Shown here piece after piece: positions 1 through 7,612 of a stretch of DNA of 44,191 nt (positions within the stretch are counted from its first letter, which is position 1; each line of letters starts with the position of its first letter). The translations under genes and the position numbers were made by a program. The DNA lies in assembly GCA_902492275.1 (NCBI GenBank), contig CABUKW010000009.1:1-44191 (forward strand), in the 5' to 3' direction. The notes under the pieces were generated by a model. That model made no database searches, had not been told where the DNA came from, and saw only the letters and a list, made by a program, of their open reading frames with translations. The stretch comes from an uncultured Peptococcaceae bacterium. Its GTDB lineage: Bacteria; Bacillota; Peptococcia; Peptococcales; Peptococcaceae.

Positions 1-212
1 ATATGAGCGGCGGTGGCCAGCACTGCTTCTACAATCTGATCAGCAAAGGTACGGCACAGATATTTATCTGTTTCAATCAGTGGTTCACATTCCGCTGCGT
101 TTACAATAAAATATTCGGCTTTCGCGTTCAGCTTCACGTGGGTCGGGAAACCGGCGCCGCCGGCCCCTACGATACCTGCATCTTTTACTGTATCAATAAA
201 ACTCAAGGTCAT
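1..212 (-). CDS. pduS: PduS/RnfC-like cobalamin reductase, N-terminal part (cut by window edge)
   Basis: Only the first 70 or so codons are inside the window; the gene runs off the left end. The start of the protein has the glycine-rich stretch GIVGAGGAGFPTHVKL followed by NAAECEPLIETD, the nucleotide (FMN/NADH)-binding beginning shared by PduS and RnfC flavoproteins. In microcompartment loci PduS-type proteins reduce cob(III)/cob(II)alamin so that the adenosyltransferase can rebuild adenosylcobalamin, which suits the eutT gene upstream in the same operon. The ATG at 212 has only a weak ribosome site. It is the last visible gene of the leftward eut operon, 44 bases after eutN. An RnfC-like electron-transfer subunit with another partner remains possible because the Fe-S part cannot be seen. 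Confidence 0.75.
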   Translation of the reverse strand, partial: MTLSFIDTVKDAGIVGAGGAGFPTHVKLNAKAEYFIVNAAECEPLIETDKYLCRTFADQIVEAVLATAAH

Positions 213-256
213 ACACCACACTTTTCTAAAGAAAATCTATGGGACTTTTCTACAAT

Positions 257-541
257 TTAAATTAAATTGGCATCAAACTCTTTATCGTCTACAATGCCGA
301 CAACAGTGGCGTCTACTGACGCTTCTGCCGATCCTGTAGCCACCCGGGCGGTGCTGCCGGTTACAATGATAACCGTTTCGCCCATACCGGCGCCAATCAT
401 ATCGGCTGCCACGATGGGCTCGCTGCACGGCTTATCGCCATCTAAAATATTGACAGGCTGTACAATCAGCAGCTTCATCCCGGTCAGTGTTGATTCCTTT
501 CTGGTTGCCCAGATATTGCCGATTACTTTTGCAATCTGCAC
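257..541 (-). CDS. eutN: Microcompartment vertex protein EutN/CcmL/PduN family
   Basis: This 94-residue protein matches the EutN/CcmL family in length and pattern: an N-terminal MQIAKVIGNIWATRK, a central GETVIIVTGS and a C-terminal DATVVGIVDD. Family members form pentamers that cap the twelve vertices of polyhedral shells. The start is a GTG at 541, chosen because GGAGG lies 7 bases upstream. It follows the conserved eut hypothetical gene by 26 bases and precedes the pduS-like gene. It is the only pentamer-type gene visible, so it probably closes every vertex unless paralogues lie outside the window. Confidence 0.93.
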   Translation of the reverse strand: MQIAKVIGNIWATRKESTLTGMKLLIVQPVNILDGDKPCSEPIVAADMIGAGMGETVIIVTGSTARVATGSAEASVDATVVGIVDDKEFDANLI

Positions 542-567
542 TGAAACTCCTCCTCTTATGACGCCAC

Positions 568-1422
568 TTATTCCCGAACCAGTTCTACGTTCCGGTTCTG
601 CGCATATTCCTTGGCTAAATCAGTTACAATGGCCTTTGCACCGACAATAATCCGGCTTGCTCCGGACCGGCAAGCTTCGGCAACGCTCCGTTCGCTGATT
701 AAATGATTTTCCAGCTTCACGGTTTTGTCAGCAGCCTTAGGTTCTGTCGCCTGTTCTGCTTCTTTTTTATCTGCTTTCTCTGCATCCTTTGCGCAGGTGG
801 CTTGGCAAGTAGCTGCGCCACCGCCGGCAGCCTGCACGAGAATATCTTCAATTTTATCCGGGCAGCAAATCACCAGACCGGACTGTTCCAGCATGCCCAG
901 TTGGTTGCGGAACATCTTATAATACACCTTAGCGGCAGTTTGCCGGTAGTTGTATAATTCAATCTGATCTTGCAGCAGATAAACTGTCTTTCCCATTAAC
1001 AACGCCTGCGACACCAGCTTGGTGTAAGGGGTGTCACAGATGCCGCTGGCAATTTTGGCCAGCGATTCATTGGTCAAATCATGGAGTACCACGGCTTCGC
1101 AGCTGGCAATATCCACATCATAGTTGCATTTCTGCGCACATTGAATGCGGTATTTCTCTTTTACTCTGGCGCTTTCCAGCAGAGTAAAGCGGCAAGGTGG
1201 CAGTGGACTATCCTGAGTCAGACCAATCAAGATTGGTTTCTGCGACTCTGGTGCATCTGCAGTGCAGAAGCCGGTGGTACTGCAAGCCGAAACCGGCTGT
1301 CCTGCAGCTTCCTGCGCGGCCAGCGCTGCACGCACACGATTTGCAAGTTCGTCTACCAACGCATCGAAGTCCAAGGAATCCCCTTCTTTCTTATTAAACA
1401 ACCTCTTATACAACTGTCCCAT
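568..1422 (-). CDS. Conserved ethanolamine-utilisation protein of unknown function (Firmicutes eut type)
   Basis: The 284-residue protein resembles the conserved hypothetical found in Firmicutes eut operons next to pduL, eutT and eutN. A short N-terminal helical part and variable linker (about 1-80) precede a middle domain (about 82-205, beginning ILIGLTQDSPLPP) with alternating hydrophobic strands and helices like a flavoprotein-type fold. An Ala/Lys/Glu-rich linker (about 206-240) leads to a small C-terminal alpha/beta segment. It has many cysteines (CSTTGFC, CAQKC, CC, CQATC). Its start overlaps the end of eutJ by 17 bases, which implies translational coupling. No biochemical function can be assigned from the sequence. 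Confidence 0.72.
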   Translation of the reverse strand: MGQLYKRLFNKKEGDSLDFDALVDELANRVRAALAAQEAAGQPVSACSTTGFCTADAPESQKPILIGLTQDSPLPPCRFTLLESARVKEKYRIQCAQKCNYDVDIASCEAVVLHDLTNESLAKIASGICDTPYTKLVSQALLMGKTVYLLQDQIELYNYRQTAAKVYYKMFRNQLGMLEQSGLVICCPDKIEDILVQAAGGGAATCQATCAKDAEKADKKEAEQATEPKAADKTVKLENHLISERSVAEACRSGASRIIVGAKAIVTDLAKEYAQNRNVELVRE

Positions 1423-2239
1423 CCAGCTTGCAATTCATCGCAATGCCAGCCGGTGTTACCAAAAACGGATTGGCCGGTTTTACGGTATGAATGCCGGTTA
1501 TTTTTTCAAAAACGGTCTCAATGCCAGTTAAACAGCAGGTACCACCGCAAAGATAGATGGTATCTACGTCCCCTTTTTTCACATAACGATTGACGATGGT
1601 AGCCATTTTTTCTAGTACAGGTTTCACCACCGGGAAGATTTCTTTGTGGCGCTTATAGTCCTGCTTAATCTGTTCTGCCTCGTCGAAGGGAATTTTATAA
1701 TTTCCCGCCAGCACCAACGATACATGGGTACCGCCGGTAGGCTCATCTTCAATCTGGATGACTATGCCGTTTTTTAAAATCGCCAGCCCCGTCGTACCGC
1801 CGCCGATATCAACCACAACACCGTCTTCAATTTGATAGATAGCATTGGCTGCCGATGGCTCATCCAAAATATTGGTTACTTCAAAGCCTGCGCCTTCTGC
1901 AATATATTGATGGGTTTTGATACTGTCTTCTGTGCCGGCCGGCATGGCAATGGCACAATACTGCAACTGGACGCCTAGCCGTTCTTCCAGCTTTTCTTTC
2001 AAGGCTCTCACAATTTGCAGAGCACCCACATAATCTACCACAACGCCATCTTTCAAAACACTGGCCGCCTGCTTTTCGCAAGCGATGGGGTTATCTTCTT
2101 CATCCAATACAACCAGAACAATGTAAGCCGTCCCCAAATCCAAACCGACCTTCAGCTTCTCGCCGACCGGCTTGAAGGTTTGCTTCTCCGACTGCTCCAC
2201 CCGTTCCATATAGGCATTTACCCGTTGTAAATCCATCAT
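1406..2239 (-). CDS. eutJ: EutJ-like Hsp70/actin-fold chaperone
   Basis: This 277-residue protein has the actin/Hsp70 ATPase layout: phosphate-1 loop KVGLDLGTAYIVLVVLD (about 29-45), phosphate-2 VVDIGGGTTGLAIL (about 143-156) and a late adenosine-type motif IYLCGGTCCLTGI. DEPSAANAIYQIEDG sits between them, as in EutJ and FtsA/MreB relatives. EutJ is annotated in eut operons as a probable chaperone, possibly for the lyase or its reactivation; it lacks the C-terminal substrate-binding domain of full DnaK. The first ATG of an ATG-ATG pair is used, 9 bases after AAGGAG. It follows pduL by 25 bases. Confidence 0.9.
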   Translation of the reverse strand: MMDLQRVNAYMERVEQSEKQTFKPVGEKLKVGLDLGTAYIVLVVLDEEDNPIACEKQAASVLKDGVVVDYVGALQIVRALKEKLEERLGVQLQYCAIAMPAGTEDSIKTHQYIAEGAGFEVTNILDEPSAANAIYQIEDGVVVDIGGGTTGLAILKNGIVIQIEDEPTGGTHVSLVLAGNYKIPFDEAEQIKQDYKRHKEIFPVVKPVLEKMATIVNRYVKKGDVDTIYLCGGTCCLTGIETVFEKITGIHTVKPANPFLVTPAGIAMNCKLDGTVV

Positions 2240-2264
2240 GCTGAAAAACTCCTTCGCTGGAATT

Positions 2265-2891
2265 TTATTTGATAATTCTGCCTAAGGTCAGTTTTCCTAA
2301 GCTGGTTGCATTGCCTTCATCGGTGTCAATGTGCATCCGGCAGCGGAATTTATCGCTGACACGAACAATCACATCTTTGAACACCAGCGGACGTTCGCCG
2401 CCGATTTCTACACTGACGTGCTGATTATCGGTCAAGCCCATTCTGCGGGCGTCGGCAGTTGTCATATGAATGTGGCAGTGGGCCACAATGACGCCTTCCG
2501 GAATTGTTACGCTGCCTTTCGGCCCTTCCAATGTGATAGAACCGGAGCCGGCTACATCGCCGGATTCCCGCAATGGAGCCTTCACCCCTAAACCTCTGGC
2601 ATCACTCTTGGATAATTCAACCTGGGTGGCTTTCCGCACAGGCCCTAAAACAGAAACATTTTCTTTTCTGCCCTTTGGCCCCACCAGCGTCACGCGCTGT
2701 TCAGAAAGAAACTGACCTGGCTGCGACAATTCCCGTTTTGGTGTTAAGGTTGCGCCTGGTCCAAATAATACTTCCAAATCGGCCTGGCTTAAATGTACGT
2801 GCCGCGCAGAAACCTCAACCTGCACATATTCTCTGTTGATTGTGTCTACAACCGCATTGACAACCTGATCAATCATACTTGTTTCGCTCAT
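2265..2891 (-). CDS. pduL: Phosphate propanoyl/acetyltransferase PduL
   Basis: PduL converts acyl-CoA plus phosphate to acyl-phosphate and free CoA inside the shell, recycling CoA for the aldehyde dehydrogenase. The 208-residue protein shows the family's metal-binding VEVSARHVHLS near residue 30 and the second His cluster VAHCHIHMTTADARRMGL near 135-150. The first 20 residues (MSETSMIDQVVNAVVDTINR) form an amphipathic helix typical of an N-terminal encapsulation peptide. The start codon overlaps the stop of eutT (ATGA), so translation is coupled. It takes the place of the Pta-type EutD of enteric eut operons. Confidence 0.96.
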   Translation of the reverse strand: MSETSMIDQVVNAVVDTINREYVQVEVSARHVHLSQADLEVLFGPGATLTPKRELSQPGQFLSEQRVTLVGPKGRKENVSVLGPVRKATQVELSKSDARGLGVKAPLRESGDVAGSGSITLEGPKGSVTIPEGVIVAHCHIHMTTADARRMGLTDNQHVSVEIGGERPLVFKDVIVRVSDKFRCRMHIDTDEGNATSLGKLTLGRIIK

Positions 2892-3676
2892 TTATATTCA
2901 CCTGCCAACTGCATAAACATCATAACCCGAAACGCGCTGGACAACCGGTTTAAGGTTTCCAAAATATCGCTTCTGGTATATTGATTTCCTTCGTGGAGCG
3001 CTGTAATGGCTGCCACTTCTACTTCCCGCGTCTGTGTATACAGTTGATTCAGCCGGGCATATTGGGTTCCTCGAGTATAATCGGGGATACCGGCCTGCTC
3101 AAGCTGGAAGTACCGCATTGGCTCTTTGACCCGTTCTTCTAATTCCACAGGGCTCAACCCGATAATGCTTTCCACTTCCAGCGGCTGATTTAATACATGA
3201 CTCCGCAGGATATTTCGTAAAATCGTTAAAATATTATTTAAATCATCAATCAGCTTCTGGCTGCCGTTTTGCTCTGCAATCATGGCTTGATAGAGAATAA
3301 TCTGCGCTTGCAGGCTTTCTACTTTGCCGCGGAATAAAATCTGCGGATGATCCTTGGCCACCAGCACATCGCCGTATAAAACAGTCATATGCACCGGTTT
3401 TTCAAAATAGCAGGCGCCTGTGGTATAATCCACATATTTGGCACAGTCAGCCTTCGTCTGAGGCGCTGCAGCAGGCATAGGGGGAACCTCATCTGCAGCG
3501 ATGACGGCTTCCGGCTCTTCGCCGGGCTTTGGTCCGTTAGAAATTTTGATTTGACGTCCCATCAGATATTCACGAGCTGCCGGCGAGAGGATATATCCCG
3601 GCTCCACATAGTAAACCTCGGGCTGGGCGCTGCGCGGCACCTCTGCTCTCACCTTGGCTTCTGTAAGTACCTTCAA
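2888..3676 (-). CDS. eutT: EutT-type cobalamin adenosyltransferase
   Basis: EutT makes adenosylcobalamin, the cofactor of ethanolamine ammonia-lyase, from ATP and reduced cobalamin. The 262-residue protein follows the EutT pattern: N-terminal YILSPAAREYLMGRQIKI, a linker, then the helical ATR core with RGKVESLQAQIILYQ (about 118-132), RNILRSHVL (about 158) and SDILETLNRLSSAFRVMM near the end. The start is TTG at 3676, supported by AAGGGGGTG 6 bases upstream. The CCxxC metal motif of enteric EutT is absent: where it should fall there is only TTGACYFEKPVH with one cysteine. It sits between the shell genes and pduL, overlapping pduL by 4 bases. Confidence 0.88.
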   Translation of the reverse strand: MKVLTEAKVRAEVPRSAQPEVYYVEPGYILSPAAREYLMGRQIKISNGPKPGEEPEAVIAADEVPPMPAAAPQTKADCAKYVDYTTGACYFEKPVHMTVLYGDVLVAKDHPQILFRGKVESLQAQIILYQAMIAEQNGSQKLIDDLNNILTILRNILRSHVLNQPLEVESIIGLSPVELEERVKEPMRYFQLEQAGIPDYTRGTQYARLNQLYTQTREVEVAAITALHEGNQYTRSDILETLNRLSSAFRVMMFMQLAGEYK

Positions 3677-3717
3677 ACGCTACACCCCCTTATTGGGTCA
3701 GAATTAAAACCGTAATC

Positions 3718-3999
3718 CTATTTTAATTTAGGCAGAATTGCTTCTACTTCTTCGTGTGGTCTTGGGATTACATGAACAGCCAGCAGACCGCCAATCCGTT
3801 CAGCGGCAGCAGCACCAGCATCTACGGAAGATTTTACTGCGCCCACATCACCGCGTACCATTACACAAATCAAGCCGCCGCCTACCTGTACTTTACCAAT
3901 CAGGGTAACGTTTGCAGCCTTTACCATAGCATCTGCAGCTTCGATAGAAGGTACCAAACCTTTTGTTTCAACCATGCCTAAAGCTTGCATTGTAGCCAT
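3718..3999 (-). CDS. eutM: BMC-domain hexameric shell protein, EutM/PduA type (copy 1)
   Basis: A single 93-residue BMC domain (MATMQALGMVETKG to VHVIPRPHEEVEAILPKLK) of the flat hexamer type that tiles microcompartment facets and carries the central pore. The pore-proximal loop reads KVQVGGGL and the edge motif VHVIPRPHEE is intact. A good ribosome site (AAGGAG) lies 13 bases ahead of the ATG. The predicted protein is identical, residue for residue, to that of the neighbour at 4077-4358, though the two DNA copies differ at roughly two dozen positions. Two genes for the same abundant protein probably raise its dose. Confidence 0.96.
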   Translation of the reverse strand: MATMQALGMVETKGLVPSIEAADAMVKAANVTLIGKVQVGGGLICVMVRGDVGAVKSSVDAGAAAAERIGGLLAVHVIPRPHEEVEAILPKLK

Positions 4000-4029
4000 T
4001 TATCTATACACTCCTTCAACTTCCGGCTT

Positions 4030-4053
4030 CCGGCGCACATAAGAAAGCGCCGG
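4030..4053 (-). other. Intercistronic GC-rich hairpin between identical eutM copies
   Basis: A perfect 7-bp stem (CCGGCGC / GCGCCGG) with a 10-base loop lies in the 77-base gap between the two identical shell genes. There is no T-tract, so it is not a normal terminator. It may protect 3' ends or mark an mRNA processing site that favours shell-gene messages; this is inference. Confidence 0.5.
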
Positions 4054-4076
4054 TACCGGGAAAAATTCTGTCAAAC

Positions 4077-4358
4077 TTATTTTAATTTAGGCAGAATTGC
4101 TTCTACTTCTTCATGTGGTCTTGGAATTACATGAACAGCCAACAGACCGCCAATTCTTTCTGCAGCAGCAGCGCCTGCGTCCACAGAAGATTTTACTGCG
4201 CCTACATCACCGCGTACCATAACGCAGATTAAGCCGCCGCCTACCTGTACTTTACCAATCAGGGTAACATTAGCGGCTTTTACCATAGCATCCGCAGCTT
4301 CGATAGAAGGTACCAGACCTTTTGTTTCAACCATGCCTAATGCTTGCATTGTAGCCAT
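4077..4358 (-). CDS. eutM: BMC-domain hexameric shell protein, EutM/PduA type (copy 2)
   Basis: This encodes exactly the same 93-residue BMC protein as 3718-3999. All DNA differences between the copies that I could find (about 24) are silent, mostly at third codon positions, so the duplication is not fresh and the protein has been held constant by selection. GGAG 9 bases upstream supports the ATG at 4358. Role as copy 1: the main facet hexamer with a small-molecule pore. It is first of the two copies in transcription order, after the divergent third paralogue at 4416-4697. Confidence 0.96.
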   Translation of the reverse strand: MATMQALGMVETKGLVPSIEAADAMVKAANVTLIGKVQVGGGLICVMVRGDVGAVKSSVDAGAAAAERIGGLLAVHVIPRPHEEVEAILPKLK

Positions 4359-4415
4359 TGCTATACACTCCTTTTTCTACGCTGTTCTTTCAGCAATTAT
4401 ATGAAATCACGATAC

Positions 4416-4697
4416 TTAACCCAGAGTTGGCAGAATTTCTTCTACTTCGTCATGTGGTCTTGGGATTACATGCACAAACATCAATTCCCCAACACGTTCA
4501 GCAGCGGCAGCACCTGCGTCTACAGCAGCTTTTACAGCGCCTACATCACCGCGCACCATTACATCTACCAGACCAGCGCCGATGTGTTCTTTCCCAATCA
4601 GAGTAACATTAGCGGCTTTTACCATAGCATCAGCAGCTTCAATAGCAGCTACTACACCTTTTGTTTCAATCATACCTAAAGCTTGCGTTGCAGCCAT
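4416..4697 (-). CDS. eutM: BMC-domain hexameric shell protein, divergent PduA/EutM paralogue (copy 3)
   Basis: A third 93-residue single-BMC-domain protein in the same tandem array. It keeps the fold (LGMIETKGVVAAIEAADAMVKAAN) and VHVIPRPHDEVEEILP but differs from the other two around the pore loop, KEHIGAGLVDVMVRGD against KVQVGGGLICVMVRGD. It may therefore form a hexamer with a different pore (acidic/His character), or mixed facets. Ribosome site AGGAGG lies about 10 bases ahead of the ATG. It is the first of the three shell genes behind eutE, with a 77-base gap from it. Confidence 0.95.
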   Translation of the reverse strand: MAATQALGMIETKGVVAAIEAADAMVKAANVTLIGKEHIGAGLVDVMVRGDVGAVKAAVDAGAAAAERVGELMFVHVIPRPHDEVEEILPTLG

Positions 4698-4774
4698 AAC
4701 ACAAATTCCTCCTTAAAAAATACAATCTCATGATTTTTATTGTTTTAAGATTTTCAATATACTTGATTTATCGC

Positions 4775-6322
4775 TTACGCATTCTGTAAACGTTCAATAA
4801 TTTTTCGAACCAGTTCATCCATCTGGCTATCATTCAAAGATGCGCTGGCAGTAGAAGCTGGAGCAGCAGCGCCCAGTGTTGGAGCGGCTGCAGGAGCAGC
4901 AGTATTGTTGTTTCTCATAACGCATACGCCGCTGGAGCAATCTGGCAGAGTAGCGCGAATGTCTTCAATTTCCAGAGCGCCGATGGCAACATAGCGCAGA
5001 TTTAATAACTGCATTGGACCTACGTTTTCAGAAGTAGCAGAACCGCCGATTGCGCCGCAACCCAGTGTCAAGGATGGCATCAATGCAGTGCTTGCGCCGA
5101 TACCGCCCAGTGTACTTGGGGTGTTTACGCAGATACGAGATACTGGTACCCGTTTTGCAAAATATTCAACCATTTCCTGGTTGTTGGTATGCATGGAGAA
5201 GGTATGACCTTTCCCTTCATAGCTCAAAATCATGCAGACTTTATCGCAAATATCTTTGTAGTCTTTACCTGTGTAGAAGCCTAAGATTGGAGCCAGTTTT
5301 TCGTTGGAGTATGGATGACCACGGCCAACGCCATCTTCTTTTGCAACCAGTACGCGAGCGCCAGCAGGAACTTCTAAGCCAGCCAAGCCAGCGATGGTCT
5401 GTACACTCTTCCCAACAATCTGTGGGTTCATGGTGCCGTTAGCACGCAGAATGAATTTGCCCAATTTGGCACTTTCTTCATCGCTCAGGAAGTAAGCGCC
5501 CTGTTTTTCCATTTCAGCCTGAACAGCTGGTTTGTAATCTTCTTCACAGATGATGGACTGTTCGGAAGCGCAAATGGTACCGTTGTCGAAAGTTTTAGAG
5601 TCCATAATCCGTTTTACAGCCAGAGCCAGGTCTGCGCTCTTATCGATGAAGGCTGGACCATTGCCAGGGCCTACGCCAATTGCAGGGTTCCCGGAGGAAT
5701 AAGCTGCATGAACCATTGCGGAACCGCCGGTTGCTAAAATCATAGCGGTGTCTGGATGTCTCATCAGAGTTTCGGTAGCCTGTCTGGTTGGAATGCTGAT
5801 GCAGGAAACCAGATTTTCGTTGCCGCCAACTTCTGCAATTGCCTGACGGATTACTTTAACAGCTTCCTGGATGCAGCGCAGTGCAGATGGATGTGGAGAG
5901 AATACAATTGAGTTACCGGATTTGATAGCAATTTCTGATTTGAAGAAAACGGTAGAAGTTGGGTTGGTAGATGGAACAATCCCAGCTACAACACCCAGAG
6001 GTACTGCAATGGTAATCAGACCCTTTTCATCGTTTCTGTCAATTACACCAATGGTTTTCATATCTTTGATAGCGTTGTAAACATTGTAGCTACCAAATAC
6101 GTTTTTCACTACTTTATCAGCTACGATACCAAAACCGGTATCTTCGTTAGCCATTACAGCCAGACGAGCTGCGTTGCGCACACCGGCGTCAGCGATGGAT
6201 TTCACAATGCGATCCACGTCTTCCTGGGATTTTTCAGCCAGTTCTGCCTGTGCTTCTTTTGCTGCACTTACTAAGTCGCGCACTTCCTGTACAGACAAAA
6301 GGTCTTTGTCAAAAAGTTGCAT
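4775..6322 (-). CDS. eutE: CoA-acylating aldehyde dehydrogenase EutE/PduP family
   Basis: This 515-residue enzyme oxidises acetaldehyde with NAD+ and CoA to acetyl-CoA inside the shell. Visible landmarks are the catalytic cysteine in NGTICASEQSII (about 252), the cofactor region GVVAGIVPSTNPTST (about 109), and GPGNGPAFID. The C-terminal extension, an Ala/Pro-rich linker (NNNTAAPAAAPTLG) followed by the amphipathic helix DSQMDELVRKIIERLQ, has the form of an encapsulation peptide. The cargo tag is thus at the C-terminus, whereas enteric EutE/PduP carry it at the N-terminus. The ATG at 6322 lies 3 bases after the eutK-like stop, with AGGAG 9 bases upstream. Confidence 0.95.
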   Translation of the reverse strand: MQLFDKDLLSVQEVRDLVSAAKEAQAELAEKSQEDVDRIVKSIADAGVRNAARLAVMANEDTGFGIVADKVVKNVFGSYNVYNAIKDMKTIGVIDRNDEKGLITIAVPLGVVAGIVPSTNPTSTVFFKSEIAIKSGNSIVFSPHPSALRCIQEAVKVIRQAIAEVGGNENLVSCISIPTRQATETLMRHPDTAMILATGGSAMVHAAYSSGNPAIGVGPGNGPAFIDKSADLALAVKRIMDSKTFDNGTICASEQSIICEEDYKPAVQAEMEKQGAYFLSDEESAKLGKFILRANGTMNPQIVGKSVQTIAGLAGLEVPAGARVLVAKEDGVGRGHPYSNEKLAPILGFYTGKDYKDICDKVCMILSYEGKGHTFSMHTNNQEMVEYFAKRVPVSRICVNTPSTLGGIGASTALMPSLTLGCGAIGGSATSENVGPMQLLNLRYVAIGALEIEDIRATLPDCSSGVCVMRNNNTAAPAAAPTLGAAAPASTASASLNDSQMDELVRKIIERLQNA

Positions 6323-6325
6323 AAA

Positions 6326-6934
6326 TCAACACTCCTGTTCTAAATATTTACAAATAGAAGACACTAAGTCTTCTTTTTTGCCAAATCTGATTTCCTTCCG
6401 CGTCATGTTGGTGATATTCAATTCACGGGCAACCGTACGTAATTCCTTCACGGTCATACCCTCCAACACCTCCGGAGTCAGAGTTTCCAGCAAAGCCTTT
6501 ACATCACTCGATAGCTCTGCCGCTTCCTGAACCGAGGGATCTCCCTCATCCTCCTCCGTGCTGTCCTGCGCTGCAGCCTCCACGTCATCCACTGCTTCTG
6601 CCCCATCGCCGAAAGGCGCATCAGAAGCAGACGGCGGCTGTGGCGTTGGCGCCTGCGGTGCTGCCGGTGGTGGATTCAGCATAGCATCCACTTCCTCATG
6701 GGGACGGGGAATGACATGTACATACAATACCTGCCCAACCTGTTCCGCTGCCGCTTTTGCCGCGTCCATAGCCGCTTGTACCGCCGCCACATCACCAGTC
6801 ACTGTTAAAGAAACAATGCCTTTATCAATTTTACTGATTTGCTGGAACGATACATCGGCTGTTTTCAAGGCAGTATCCAACGCTACCACTGCAGGACAAT
6901 ATCCTAAGAGTTCAATTAAACCTAACGCTTTCAT
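6326..6934 (-). CDS. eutK: EutK-like shell protein: BMC domain plus C-terminal Rho_N/SAP-like domain
   Basis: The 202-residue protein starts with a complete BMC domain (1-90, ending YVHVIPRPHEEVDAML). A Pro/Ala-rich then strongly acidic linker (about 91-145) follows. The C-terminal globular piece (about 146-202) contains LEGMTVKELRTVARELNI and FGKKEDLVSSI, the helix-extended-helix pattern of Rho_N/SAP/LEM-type domains that often bind nucleic acid or protein. Enteric EutK likewise adds a C-terminal DNA-binding-like domain to a BMC domain, so the eutK name is by architecture; the added domain here looks different. GGAGGTGA sits just ahead of the ATG. Confidence 0.85.
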   Translation of the reverse strand: MKALGLIELLGYCPAVVALDTALKTADVSFQQISKIDKGIVSLTVTGDVAAVQAAMDAAKAAAEQVGQVLYVHVIPRPHEEVDAMLNPPPAAPQAPTPQPPSASDAPFGDGAEAVDDVEAAAQDSTEEDEGDPSVQEAAELSSDVKALLETLTPEVLEGMTVKELRTVARELNITNMTRKEIRFGKKEDLVSSICKYLEQEC

Positions 6935-7125
6935 ATTTCACCTCCATCGGACATTCGAAATTTCTTATTTTGTTTCTATCATGTCCAATTTCACCATGCA
7001 GTCCATTGTACGATTGGGGCTACCACCTCCTGCATCTTTTTATCTGATATCTTATATCCGCCACATACCGCCCGACTGTCTGCCGGGACAGACCAATCAG
7101 CCGGAATGGGCAGCCATAAACCAAT

Positions 7126-7602
7126 TTACGCTTCTGTGCTTTGCTCCCGCCGAGGATAGCCCAGATATTCCAGAAATTCATCAAAGCCTGTGCCTGCCAC
7201 ACTGCTGGTTACAAATAATTTTTGAGCACCAGCCATAATCAAATACTTTTTCGCTGTGTCAATCTGCTTTTCCGTGGCAATATCGCTTTTGGTCACCACG
7301 CCGATCGCCGGCTTAGCGAACATAGAAGCATAGGCGGGCCAAAACATGGTGCCATTTTCGGTAGCGTCCTGCACTAACACAATGATATCGGCGTCGGCAG
7401 CCGTCGTTGTCAGTGAGCCGCGAAACCGTCTGCTCTCCAAATACTCACCGGGCGTGTCGATTAGCCTTTCGTCAATGACCTGCACCGTCTGCGTTTTGTG
7501 ATACTGCAGTTCCTCCTGGGAAATATACTGACACATGGTTGTCTTACCAGCCGTTGAGCGACCTATAAGGATAACCCGTTTGGGGCCTTCTTTTTTTGCC
7601 AT
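7126..7602 (-). CDS. eutP: EutP/PduV small GTPase-like protein
   Basis: A 158-residue P-loop protein with Walker A GRSTAGKTT, switch region DTPGEYLESRRFRGSL, and the guanine-specificity motif TKSD. EutP/PduV proteins belong to the Era-like GTPase group; reported roles range from acetate kinase activity (EutP) to shell placement (PduV). The start is set at the ATG at 7602 because GAGGTGG lies 5 bases upstream; a GTG 9 bases earlier overlaps that ribosome site and is unlikely. It follows eutS with its ribosome site overlapping the eutS stop. After its stop come 191 bases without a clear gene before the eutK-like gene. Confidence 0.92.
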   Translation of the reverse strand: MAKKEGPKRVILIGRSTAGKTTMCQYISQEELQYHKTQTVQVIDERLIDTPGEYLESRRFRGSLTTTAADADIIVLVQDATENGTMFWPAYASMFAKPAIGVVTKSDIATEKQIDTAKKYLIMAGAQKLFVTSSVAGTGFDEFLEYLGYPRREQSTEA

Positions 7603-7612
7603 GCCTGCCACC

